A program made the position numbers and the translations under genes. Shown one piece after another: positions 8,002 through 14,430 of a stretch of 18,898 bases of DNA (positions within the stretch are counted from its first letter, which is position 1; each line of letters starts with the position of its first letter). A model generated the notes under the pieces. The model was not told the origin of the DNA. It saw only the letters and a program-made list of their open reading frames with translations, and searched no databases. The DNA comes from Dehalococcoidales bacterium. Lineage in GTDB: Bacteria > Chloroflexota > Dehalococcoidia > Dehalococcoidales > RBG-16-60-22. Location of the stretch: contig JADHXF010000029.1 of assembly GCA_016783105.1 (NCBI GenBank), forward strand, positions 1 to 18,898. The letters are read 5' to 3'.

Positions 8002-9297
8002 CTAGTAATACACCGTGACCCCTCTCTCCTCCAGTTGACGAATGCCTGTCATGTCTTCAGAGTTTTTGGAAAGGTCGAGATTGTTGTTTTTCAGGTCCAG
8101 CTGGTCGCCTTCACCCAGGCCGCTGTTTCCCAGCAGCGGTGCGATATCACTTATTTGATTTCTATCCAGGTTTAAGCGCTCCAGATTATCAAGTGAGGCC
8201 AGTGGTGATACGTCATCGATTTCATTGGCGGAAAGATAGAGAAGTTTCAATCTGGTAAGCAGCGCCAGGGGAGTAATGTCGTCGATTTTATTGCCGCCGA
8301 GCCTGAGGTCTTTCAGGTCAGTCAATAAGGACAGGGGGGATATTTCCGCTATCTGGTTGCTGTAGAGGTCCAGCATTTCCAGGTTGGCGAGCGGGGCCAG
8401 GGCAGAAATATCTCTCAGTGCGTTATTGTTGAGGTCAAGCCGATGGAGCTTGGTCAGGGCAGACAGGGAAGAAATATCACTTACGAAGTTGGTGGCAAGA
8501 TGTAGCTCAGTAAGGTCTGACAGCCCGGCCAGCGGTGAGAGGTCGCGTATTTTGTTAGCGGAAAGGTAGAGCGTGGTCAGGTTATTCAGCAAGGCCAGCG
8601 GTGAAATATCACCTATCAGGTTGCCGCCAAGTCGCAGGGCCTGCAAAGTGGCGAGCGACGATAGTGGTGCGATGTTGTTTATCTCATTGCCGCTGAGCTC
8701 CAGCTCCCTGAGAGCGGTTAGTGAGGCTAATGGGGAAATTTCGCTGATTCCATTTGTGGACAGGGAGAGAAAGGTCAGCCGGGTCAGCGACCCCAGCGGT
8801 GAGAGGTCGCTGACCTGATTAAAAGACAAATCAAGCCAGGTCAGGCCGGTGAGTGATGATAAAGGAGAAATATCGTTTATTTCATTGTAGGAAAGATTCA
8901 GGGCAGCCACGTTGACCAGAGGGGCAAGCGGTGAGACATCAACGACCGGATTGTGGGACAGGTCAAGCGAAGTCAGATTGACCAGCGAGGCCAGTGCCGA
9001 CAGATCAACCAATTGATTATAGGCAAGGTCCAGTTTTCTCAGGTTCGGGCAGCGTTCGATGCCAGTCAGGTTAGCGATGTTAGCATAATTGGCCTTTATC
9101 TCGGTAAGGGCAGTCAGTTCCTCCGCAGATATTGGCTCATCCGGGGGTTTGTCCAGTGTCGCACGTATCGCCGCTTCAAGGTTATAGTCTGCAATTACTA
9201 CGATTTCCGGCGCCACGGTTGGCGGAGCCGCGCACGCCGGGACGAGAACGATGATTAGTGCTAACGGGAGCAGGTATCGCCATCTCTTCCTGAGCAC
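8002..9297 (-). CDS. Leucine-rich-repeat lipoprotein (internalin/SDS22-like repeats)
   Basis: A 431-residue exported protein. The N-terminus has a basic stretch (MLRKRWR), a hydrophobic core and a lipobox-like VPAC, so Cys22 is the probable lipidation site. After a cap (EAAIRATLDKP, with an AEELTALTEI helix) come about 14 LRRs of exactly 22 residues, pattern (I/L/V)SPLxxLxxLxxLxLxxNxIxD, plus a degenerate fifteenth and a C-terminal LEERGVTVYY cap. Such domains bind proteins; the ligand is unknown. The start is set at GTG 9297-9295 because GGAG lies six bases upstream and the signal peptide is then compact. A TTG at 9309 would add four residues but has a poor ribosome-binding site. The stop is TAG. 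The gene is divergent from the ferredoxin gene. Confidence 0.85.
   Translation of the reverse strand: MLRKRWRYLLPLALIIVLVPACAAPPTVAPEIVVIADYNLEAAIRATLDKPPDEPISAEELTALTEIKANYANIANLTGIERCPNLRKLDLAYNQLVDLSALASLVNLTSLDLSHNPVVDVSPLAPLVNVAALNLSYNEINDISPLSSLTGLTWLDLSFNQVSDLSPLGSLTRLTFLSLSTNGISEISPLASLTALRELELSGNEINNIAPLSSLATLQALRLGGNLIGDISPLALLNNLTTLYLSANKIRDLSPLAGLSDLTELHLATNFVSDISSLSALTKLHRLDLNNNALRDISALAPLANLEMLDLYSNQIAEISPLSLLTDLKDLRLGGNKIDDITPLALLTRLKLLYLSANEIDDVSPLASLDNLERLNLDRNQISDIAPLLGNSGLGEGDQLDLKNNNLDLSKNSEDMTGIRQLEERGVTVYY
8100..9070 (-). repeat. Tandem array of 66-bp repeats encoding LRRs
   Basis: About 14 consecutive 66-bp units encode 22-residue leucine-rich repeats with no length variation. 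DNA units share short blocks such as the codons for ISPL and for LSxN but are otherwise diverged. The array therefore looks old rather than freshly amplified. Confidence 0.75.
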
Positions 9298-9339
9298 CTG
9301 ATTCTCCAATCATATTGCCTGATTATTATCTTGCTGTGC

Positions 9340-9345
9340 ATTATA
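9340..9345 (-). promoter_or_regulatory. Possible -10 box for the LRR lipoprotein gene
   Basis: A perfect TATAAT on the minus strand lies 42 bases before the GTG start. No good -35 box is seen 16-18 bases upstream, so this is a weak call. Confidence 0.3.
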
Positions 9346-9357
9346 ACACGTGCTGAG

Positions 9358-9387
9358 TAGACTTTTTATAATGGGTTTTATTATAAT
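9358..9387 (+). promoter_or_regulatory. Putative promoter for the ferredoxin cassette
   Basis: TAGACT (9358-9363) and TATAAT (9382-9387) are 18 bases apart on the plus strand, and a second TATAAT sits at 9367-9372. The start codon is at 9465, leaving a leader of about 70 bases. Confidence 0.45.
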
Positions 9388-9464
9388 TGTGATGTACTCG
9401 GAATTAAGCCTTAGTTGCTGAGTATTATTGCGGGTTAATTTCTTATTAAAAGGAGGTGAATTTC

Positions 9465-10181
9465 ATGAAAATTGATGCGGAACTGTGCATCGCCTGTGAA
9501 GTCTGTCTGCCCTACTGCCCGATGGAAGCCATCAGCATGAAGGATGACATGGCCGTCATTGACGATGACGAGTGCGTGGACTGCAACGTCTGCCTCAAGT
9601 CCGGATGCTGCCCCGTCGATGCTTTCGTCTTCGAGCCAGCCCCATGGCCACGCTCCGTGCGCAACGTGTTCTCCGACCCACGAAAGGAGCACAAGGAGAC
9701 GAAAATCGCCGGACGCGGCACGGAAGAAATGAAAACCAACGACGTTACCGGTCGCTTCCAGCGCGGCTGGGTCGGCATGGGCTGCGAGTTCGGCCGCCCG
9801 GGCGTCGGCGCCCGCTTCCGTGACATCGACAAGGTAGCCCAGGTGCTGGCCAGGCACGGCGTGGAGTTCGAGGCCAAGAACCCGGTTACCTCCCTCATGG
9901 AAGACCCCAAGACCGGCAAAATCAAGGAAGACGTGCTCAACGAAAAGGTGCTCTCAGGTATCATCGAGTGCCTCTATCCCATCGAGAAGCTCGAAGAAAT
10001 CATGACCGCCCTGAAAGAGGTGTCCAAAGAGATTGACACCGTCTTCAGCTGCGAGGTCATCAACCGTGCTGACCCCGACGGCTCTTATCCATTGCGCAAG
10101 AAGCTCGATGCGATGGGCATCCCCTACTACATCAATGGAAAACAGAATGTTGGCCTGGGCCGGCCGGTGGCCAAGGTATAA
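9465..10181 (+). CDS. 2x[4Fe-4S] ferredoxin-type protein with unassigned C-terminal domain
   Basis: A 238-residue protein. Residues 1-55 are a bacterial two-cluster ferredoxin domain: Cys8, 11, 14, 18 (CIACEVCLPYCP) and Cys37, 40, 43 with 48/49 (CVDCNVCLKSGCCP). After a linker (about 60-100), residues 105-238 form a region I do not recognise, starting GMGCEFGRPGVGARFRDI and ending in a Gly-rich GKQNVGLGRPVAKV. Its remaining Cys are 107, 169 and 196. The ferredoxin part implies electron transfer in the cytoplasm; partner and reaction are unknown. The ATG at 9465 is preceded by a near-perfect AGGAGGTG (9451-9458). A GTG inside that site would add three residues and is rejected. It ends 12 bases before the next gene, so the two form a translationally tight pair. 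Confidence 0.8.
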   Translation: MKIDAELCIACEVCLPYCPMEAISMKDDMAVIDDDECVDCNVCLKSGCCPVDAFVFEPAPWPRSVRNVFSDPRKEHKETKIAGRGTEEMKTNDVTGRFQRGWVGMGCEFGRPGVGARFRDIDKVAQVLARHGVEFEAKNPVTSLMEDPKTGKIKEDVLNEKVLSGIIECLYPIEKLEEIMTALKEVSKEIDTVFSCEVINRADPDGSYPLRKKLDAMGIPYYINGKQNVGLGRPVAKV

Positions 10182-10193
10182 AGGAGGAGATAA

Positions 10194-10808
10194 ATGACAC
10201 ATACTTTGCATCGTCGCGGCAGTGCTGAGAGCCTGAGCGGAGATTACGTCATGATGATGCTGCAGGCAATCGGCTTCAATGAAGAGGGCCATATCCCCAA
10301 GACCCAGGAGTTCCTGCGCATTGCCCTGCGCCATAATGCGGTCAACATCGGCAGCGTTAGCGGGGGCGGCATGAAAGAGAAGCCAGAAGATGTTATTGCC
10401 AACGCCGCTAAGATTGGCCACGCCGTCTTCACCAACCAGGAAGACGTAACCGCCGCCCTGAAAGAACTAAAAGAGAAGGACCTGGGTCTATCGGTTGTCG
10501 TCAGCGGCATTTATGAGAAGGTTGATGAGTGCCTGGCCAAAGCCGGACTGAAACACCACACCGGCAATTTTTCACTCGGTGTCTGGGGGAAGACGGAAAA
10601 ACTGCCCAGCAATGATATCCTCGAAGTTACCACCATGTGCGGCCATGCTCTGATAGCTCCGAACCTGGTCAAAGAGATGGTCAAGGAAATAAAGGCAGGA
10701 ACCAAGGCACCAGAAGAGGCAGCCAGGCTGCTGGCACCACAGTGTGCCTGCGGCGTTTTCAATATCAAAAGAGCGGCTGATTTGATGAAGGCTATGGCCG
10801 GAAAGTAA
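10194..10808 (+). CDS. Unrecognised Cys-containing protein paired with the ferredoxin
   Basis: A 204-residue soluble protein that I cannot assign to a family. There is no signal peptide or membrane segment. The N-terminal part is helical with a Gly-rich turn (SVSGGGM, 54-60), and the middle holds a strand-like LGLSVVVSGIY (97-107). The C-terminal third has MCGH (148-151) and PQCACGVFN (182-190), so Cys149, His151, Cys184 and Cys186 could form a metal or Fe-S site; Cys113 is the only other Cys. The ATG follows AAGGAGGAG (10181-10189), which overlaps the end of the ferredoxin gene. The strong ribosome-binding site and tight coupling suggest high, balanced expression and a shared redox job with the ferredoxin. 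A strong terminator closes the unit. Confidence 0.75.
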   Translation: MTHTLHRRGSAESLSGDYVMMMLQAIGFNEEGHIPKTQEFLRIALRHNAVNIGSVSGGGMKEKPEDVIANAAKIGHAVFTNQEDVTAALKELKEKDLGLSVVVSGIYEKVDECLAKAGLKHHTGNFSLGVWGKTEKLPSNDILEVTTMCGHALIAPNLVKEMVKEIKAGTKAPEEAARLLAPQCACGVFNIKRAADLMKAMAGK

Positions 10809-10854
10809 TCAGACCGTTTTAATAATTACGGAAAACGATTCCGTATACGCTGTT

Positions 10855-10891
10855 ATACAGGAGGGTGGGACGTTCCCCCTCCTGTATTTTT
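10855..10891 (+). terminator. Intrinsic terminator of the ferredoxin cassette
   Basis: ATACAGGAGGG (10855-10865) pairs perfectly with CCCTCCTGTAT (10877-10887) around an eleven-base loop. A T-run (10887-10891) follows. It lies 47 bases after the stop codon. Confidence 0.85.
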
Positions 10892-10945
10892 ACAGGCATC
10901 TCGTAACAGAATGAATCCAAGCCACTGAGTCAAATGGTTATGGCT

Positions 10946-11167
10946 TTATTCCATCTTCTGCCTTAATATCATGACAACTACTGCCCCAACTCCATAGGCG
11001 AGGGCAACCGCGAAAAGAGCCGGATACGCCATAGGCGCGGGTTGCGCCGGATTAAACAGGTCACCAGCGATAGTGCCAATTATTAAGGTACTGAAACCCA
11101 TTACCAGTCCCGAAATCCATAATATCCAGACAAGTATTGATGCCAAAGCTTTAAATATTTGTGGCAT
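10946..11167 (-). CDS. Small two-helix membrane protein
   Basis: A 73-residue hydrophobic protein with two predicted membrane helices (about 8-34 and 47-68), joined by a short Pro/Ala-rich loop (NPAQPAPMAYP) and ending in a charged RQKME tail. No enzymatic motif is visible and I do not recognise the family. The start is the ATG at 11167-11165, preceded by AGGAGGTG at ideal spacing. The longer frame to 11233 adds a poorly conserved-looking 22-residue stretch that overlaps the promoter. The gene stands alone between two plus-strand units and has one of the best promoters in the window. Confidence 0.7.
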   Translation of the reverse strand: MPQIFKALASILVWILWISGLVMGFSTLIIGTIAGDLFNPAQPAPMAYPALFAVALAYGVGAVVVMILRQKME

Positions 11168-11196
11168 TTTCCTCACCTCCTGTAAAATGTAATCAA

Positions 11197-11224
11197 AGTA
11201 TACACCACAACAGTGCTTTGTCAA
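11197..11224 (-). promoter_or_regulatory. Strong sigma70-type promoter for the small membrane protein
   Basis: A perfect TTGACA (11224-11219) and TATACT (11202-11197) are 16 bases apart on the minus strand. The predicted transcript starts about 25 bases before the ATG. The TTGACAAA, GCACT and GTATACTT blocks recur in the trp promoter. Confidence 0.75.
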
Positions 11225-11304
11225 TACAGGCAAATCTGATAATTTGTTATGCCGTTTAGCGACAAATTATATTGTCTTATATATCTTTTAGGGGTAAATT
11301 ATAC

Positions 11305-11313
11305 TGGTATAAT
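11305..11313 (+). promoter_or_regulatory. Extended -10 promoter for the 11382 gene
   Basis: TGGTATAAT carries the TGn extension before a perfect TATAAT (11308-11313). The -35 region (TTTTAG) is poor, as is common with extended -10 promoters. The leader to the ATG at 11382 would be about 60 bases. Confidence 0.5.
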
Positions 11314-11381
11314 AGACACGCCGATACCTGGCCGTATATAAAAAGCGGCCGCAATGACCGTTCGCAGTAAAGGAGGCTAAT

Positions 11382-11642
11382 ATGACACCGGAGGAGAATC
11401 AGGGTAAAAAAGGCTCTGCCGAAAACTTTGGGGAGATGTTCCGCGCCTTTGGTGAGGCCATAAGCGAAATCTTCAACGACCCCCAGTTCAAGGGAAAGGC
11501 CAAGGAATTCGGTGACAGCGCCGCCAATGCCGCCAGGACCTTCGGCGGTCGCTTCCAGGACGAAGACGTCAAAGCCAAATTCAGAGAGGTGGGTAAAGCG
11601 GCGCAGGAATTCGGTAAAAGCATCTCCGACCGTTTCAAATAG
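11382..11642 (+). CDS. Small amphipathic helical protein of unknown function
   Basis: An 86-residue charged protein with no Cys, no signal peptide and no membrane segment. It is rich in Lys, Glu, Ala, Gly and Phe. Phe/Gly pairs recur in helical phase (ENFGEMFRAFGEA, KEFGDSAANAARTFGGRF, QEFGKSISDRF), suggesting two or three amphipathic helices that could lie on a membrane or pack on a partner. I do not recognise the family. The start is well marked: AAAGGAGG lies six bases before the ATG. It stops with TAG. A membrane protein gene follows 52 bases downstream with no terminator between them, so the two may act together at the membrane. Confidence 0.7.
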   Translation: MTPEENQGKKGSAENFGEMFRAFGEAISEIFNDPQFKGKAKEFGDSAANAARTFGGRFQDEDVKAKFREVGKAAQEFGKSISDRFK

Positions 11643-11694
11643 AGTGGCTGCCGAACATTCAGACCGTTCTATTTCAGCTTGAGTGAGGTGAAAA

Positions 11695-12036
11695 ATGTGG
11701 AACTGGATAACGTTCACCGGACTGCAACCATTATGGGGTCTGCCGGTATATGTATGGCTGGCGCTTACCCTTCACATCATTGCCAATAAAACGGGCACCA
11801 GGAATGCCTGGCTGGCCTGGATACCAATCGCCAATCTGTACCTGATGTGTAAGGTCGCTGGCATGTCTGGCTGGTGGACCATCCTGTTTGTTATCCCGCT
11901 GGTCAATATCGTCCTCGGTATCATCGTCTGGATGGGGATTGCCGGAGCCAGAAACCAGCCATCCTGGCTGGGAATACTGATGATTATCCCCATCGTCAAC
12001 CTGATAATACCGGGGATACTGGCCTTCGCGGAATGA
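11695..12036 (+). CDS. DUF5684-like small integral membrane protein
   Basis: A 113-residue protein with three to four membrane segments (about 10-28, 37-52, 58-80, 90-112). The pattern of Trp plus IP.aNlY...k.aG..GWW..LF.IPlvNiv matches DUF5684-type membrane proteins: AWLAWIPIANLYLMCKVAG, then SGWWTILFVIPLVNIV, then IIPIVNLIIPG. No function is known for the family. The ATG at 11695 is preceded by GAGGTG. It is probably co-transcribed with the 86-residue helical protein upstream. The trp promoter begins about 30 bases downstream. Confidence 0.75.
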   Translation: MWNWITFTGLQPLWGLPVYVWLALTLHIIANKTGTRNAWLAWIPIANLYLMCKVAGMSGWWTILFVIPLVNIVLGIIVWMGIAGARNQPSWLGILMIIPIVNLIIPGILAFAE

Positions 12037-12064
12037 GTCCATTTTGAACCGTTAGTAATTCCAC

Positions 12065-12095
12065 TTGACAAAAGCACTACTTTTATCTGTATACT
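12065..12095 (+). promoter_or_regulatory. Promoter of the trp operon
   Basis: A perfect TTGACA (12065-12070) and TATACT (12090-12095) are separated by 19 bases, slightly longer than ideal. Transcription would start near 12102, just before the T-box leader. Confidence 0.7.
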
Positions 12096-12109
12096 TAAAT
12101 AGAAATAGG

Positions 12110-12404
12110 ATAAAGGCTTGGAACAGGAATAGTAAGCTCCAGAGCGGGGCACAGAGAGTCGGGTAAGGTGTGAGCCGACGCCAGCGCCGGAGCGGAATGG
12201 GCCTGGGAGCCGCAAACCGAAAGCTTTAATAGCGAGTAGGCCTTGACGCAGGGGAAGCGTTATCAGACCCCGGGGTATCGAGGTGAGTGATAGTTAATAA
12301 CCTCCGTACCTGAAAGAGATGGTCATATATTTTCTTTTTTTTCATGACCAAGAAGGGTGGCACCGCGGAAGCAGCCTCCGCCCCTTCCAGGGCGGGGGTT
12401 TTTT
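12110..12404 (+). ncRNA. T-box riboswitch, tRNA-Trp specific, trp operon leader
   Basis: Stem I is readable. GGCT (12115-12118) pairs with AGCC (12208-12211), CAGG (12124-12127) with CCTG (12202-12205), and GCTCC (12136-12140) with GGAGC (12189-12193). The loop-E pair AGTA (12131-12134) / GGAA (12194-12197) sets the specifier as TGG at 12198-12200, followed by a purine. The distal conserved AGAGAGTCGG (12153-12162) is present. Stem III is GGTCAT (12321-12326) / ATGACC (12344-12349). The T-box proper, AAGGGTGGCACCGCGG (12353-12368), has TGGC, which pairs with the GCCA end of a tRNA with discriminator G73, as bacterial tRNA-Trp has. Uncharged tRNA-Trp should stabilise the antiterminator and switch on trpEGDCFBA. 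Confidence 0.95.
12375..12404 (+). terminator. T-box-controlled intrinsic terminator
   Basis: CCTCCGCCC (12375-12383) pairs with GGGCGGGGG (12390-12398) with one G-U pair and a six-base loop. Six T residues follow (12399-12404). It forms when tRNA-Trp is charged and lies 21 bases before trpE. Confidence 0.9.
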
Positions 12405-12425
12405 GTTTCCCGGGACAGGTAAAAA

Positions 12426-12938
12426 ATGCACTATCCGAAATTAGAAGACCTGAGAAATTTGAAGAAACAGGGCAATCTGGTACCGGTATACCGTGAGATG
12501 ATGGCCGACCTTGAGACACCGGTGTCGGCCTACCTCAAGATAGCCCGCGGCAGCTACTCTTTCCTTCTGGAGAGCGTGGAGGGCGGGGAAAGGCTGGCCC
12601 GCTACAGCTTCATTGGTACGGAGCCGTCTCTGGTTATCAAGACCGGCCGGGAAAATCCCGTTGACCCGCTGACACTGATAGAGAAGGAGTTCCAGCATTA
12701 CCGGCCGGTGCCGGTGGCCGGCCTTCCCCGCTTTCATGGCGGCATCGTTGGCTATCTCAGCTATGAAGTAGCACGGTATTTTGAAAAGCTGCCCGCGCCG
12801 GATAATGACCCTCTTGGCCTCCCCGAATCTGTGCTGATGCTGGCGGATACCCTGCTGGTCTTCGACCATCTGACCCACAAGATAAAAATAGTCGCCCACG
12901 CCCACCTTGACGGTGATGTTGAGCAGGAATATCTTTAG
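12426..12938 (+). CDS. trpE: Anthranilate synthase component I, N-terminal fragment (ends at in-frame TAG)
   Basis: The first 170 residues of TrpE, the large subunit that makes anthranilate from chorismate and ammonia. This part is the N-terminal domain carrying the tryptophan feedback site: SYSFLLESVEGGERLARYSFIG (43-64) includes the LLES motif (47-50), and FHGGIVGYLSYEVARYFE lies further on. It stops at TAG 12936-12938. The next codons in the same frame continue typical TrpE sequence (ATDKIDRMVERL), so this is an interrupted gene rather than a natural small subunit. Removing the stop would give a 480-codon frame from 12426 to 13865, a normal TrpE length. The ribosome-binding site is modest (AGGT before ATG). 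The gene is under T-box control. Confidence 0.85.
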   Translation: MHYPKLEDLRNLKKQGNLVPVYREMMADLETPVSAYLKIARGSYSFLLESVEGGERLARYSFIGTEPSLVIKTGRENPVDPLTLIEKEFQHYRPVPVAGLPRFHGGIVGYLSYEVARYFEKLPAPDNDPLGLPESVLMLADTLLVFDHLTHKIKIVAHAHLDGDVEQEYL

Positions 12939-12959
12939 GCAACCGACAAAATCGACCGT

Positions 12960-13865
12960 ATGGTGGAAAGGCTCAGGCAGCCAGTCACCTCAGAAACCCC
13001 ACCACCAGCCGAACCAGAGTCGGCGGTTACGTCAAATCTCTCCCGGGAGGAGTTTGCAAACATAGTCACCAGGGCCAAGAACCACATTTATGCCGGAGAT
13101 ATAATTCAGGCGGTCCTGTCGCAGCGGCTGTCCAAACGTACCACTGCCAGCCCTTTTGCCATCTACCGTGCCCTGCGCTCGATAAACCCCTCCCCCTACA
13201 TGTATTTCCTGCACCTTGACGACTGCCATATTGTAGGTGCTTCTCCCGAGTTGCTGGTCAGGGTGGAGGATGGCATCGTCTCCAACCACCCTATTGCCGG
13301 CACCCGTCCCCGCAGCCCCGACCCTGACCGTGACCTGGAGCTGGCCAGAGAGCTGCTGAACGACGAAAAGGAGCGCGCCGAGCATATCATGCTGGTCGAC
13401 CTCGGCCGCAATGACATCGGCCGTATCAGCCAGCCGGGCACCGTTTCCGTGACGCAGTTCATGGACATCGAGCGGTATTCTCACGTGATGCATCTGGTGT
13501 CCCACGTTCAGGGGAAACTGAGGGCCGGGATGACCCAGTTCGATGCCCTGAGGGCCTGTTTCCCGGCCGGCACTGTTTCCGGCGCCCCGAAGATTCGGGC
13601 CATGGAGATCATTGCTGAACTGGAACGGGATAAAAGAGGCCCTTACGCCGGCGCGGTCGGCTATTTTGATTTTTCCGGCAACCTCGATACCGCCATTGCC
13701 ATCCGCACCATTGTCATCAAAGATAGCGTTGCTCACGTACAGGCGGGCGGCGGCATCGTGGCCGACAGCATCCCCGAAAACGAATACCAGGAAAGCCTGA
13801 ACAAAGCCCAGGCACTACTTACCGCGATAAAACAGGCGGAGGCCAGTAATGCTCCTGTTAATTGA
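12960..13865 (+). CDS. trpE: Anthranilate synthase component I, C-terminal chorismate-binding fragment
   Basis: This 301-residue stretch is in the same frame as the preceding fragment and holds the complete chorismate-utilising catalytic domain: AGDIIQAVLSQR (45-56), HPIAGTRPR (110-118), DLGRNDIGRI (147-156, Mg2+/chorismate region), YSHVMHLVSHVQG (173-185) and FPAGTVSGAPKIRAME (201-216). The ATG at 12960 is only the first Met after the TAG. It has no Shine-Dalgarno sequence, so independent initiation looks poor, and coupled reinitiation or TAG readthrough would be needed for expression. The catalytic residues look intact, which speaks against long-term decay. It overlaps the start of trpG by 17 bases. 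Confidence 0.85.
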   Translation: MVERLRQPVTSETPPPAEPESAVTSNLSREEFANIVTRAKNHIYAGDIIQAVLSQRLSKRTTASPFAIYRALRSINPSPYMYFLHLDDCHIVGASPELLVRVEDGIVSNHPIAGTRPRSPDPDRDLELARELLNDEKERAEHIMLVDLGRNDIGRISQPGTVSVTQFMDIERYSHVMHLVSHVQGKLRAGMTQFDALRACFPAGTVSGAPKIRAMEIIAELERDKRGPYAGAVGYFDFSGNLDTAIAIRTIVIKDSVAHVQAGGGIVADSIPENEYQESLNKAQALLTAIKQAEASNAPVN

Positions 13866-14430
13866 TAACTACGATAGCTTTACCTACAACCTCTACCAAT
13901 ACCTCAGCGAACTGGGAGAAGAGGTACAGGTATTCCGCAATGATAAAATCAGCCTTGATGATATCGAAAGGCTGGCGCCGGAACTCATTGTCATTTCCCC
14001 TGGGCCGGGCACTCCGCAGCAGGCCGGCATCTCCAACGAGGTTATTCGGCGCTTCGGGCCGCGCCTGCCTGTACTGGGCGTCTGCCTGGGCCACCAGTGC
14101 CTCGGCTACAGCTTTGGCGGCAGGGTAGAAGGTGCCGGTGAAATCAAGCACGGCAAGTCCTCCCTCATCCACCACGACGGTCGGGGGCTGTTCGAAGGCC
14201 TGCCGGAGCCCTTTCCCGCCATCCGCTACCACTCACTGGCGGTGATGCGCGATGGCCTGCCCGATTGCCTCGAGGTCAGTGCCTGGACGGACAACGGTAT
14301 TATCATGGGCCTGCGCCACCGTGAATATCCGATTGAGGGTGTGCAGTTTCACCCGGAGTCGATTATGACGGAGGTGGGCAAGGATTTACTGAGAAATTTT
14401 ATTGACCGGGGAGGTGGACAAAATGATTAA
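13849..14430 (+). CDS. trpG: Anthranilate synthase component II (glutamine amidotransferase)
   Basis: A 193-residue class I glutamine amidotransferase that supplies ammonia to TrpE. The triad is present: Cys79 in GVCLGHQC (77-84), and His168 and Glu170 in GVQFHPES (164-171). The oxyanion-region PGPGTP (51-56) and the N-terminal LLIDNYDSFTYNL typical of TrpG/PabA are also present. The same subunit could serve para-aminobenzoate synthase, but its place in a trp operon favours TrpG. The ATG lies inside the last codons of trpE with GGAGG upstream, so translation is coupled to the C-terminal trpE frame. It is not fused to TrpE or TrpD. Confidence 0.95.
   Translation: MLLLIDNYDSFTYNLYQYLSELGEEVQVFRNDKISLDDIERLAPELIVISPGPGTPQQAGISNEVIRRFGPRLPVLGVCLGHQCLGYSFGGRVEGAGEIKHGKSSLIHHDGRGLFEGLPEPFPAIRYHSLAVMRDGLPDCLEVSAWTDNGIIMGLRHREYPIEGVQFHPESIMTEVGKDLLRNFIDRGGGQND

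Noticed and set aside
8100..9070. CRISPR-like array
   Set aside because: The regular 66-base periodicity is explained by translated 22-residue LRRs; there are no identical repeats with unique spacers.
12936..12938. Pyrrolysine or genome-wide TAG reassignment
   Set aside because: Several genes in the window end with TAG where the protein is complete, and trpE is not a known pyrrolysine protein. Local readthrough remains possible.
12960..13865. A separate, naturally stand-alone catalytic anthranilate synthase subunit gene
   Set aside because: There is no ribosome-binding site, and the frame and sequence continue directly from the N-terminal fragment across the TAG.
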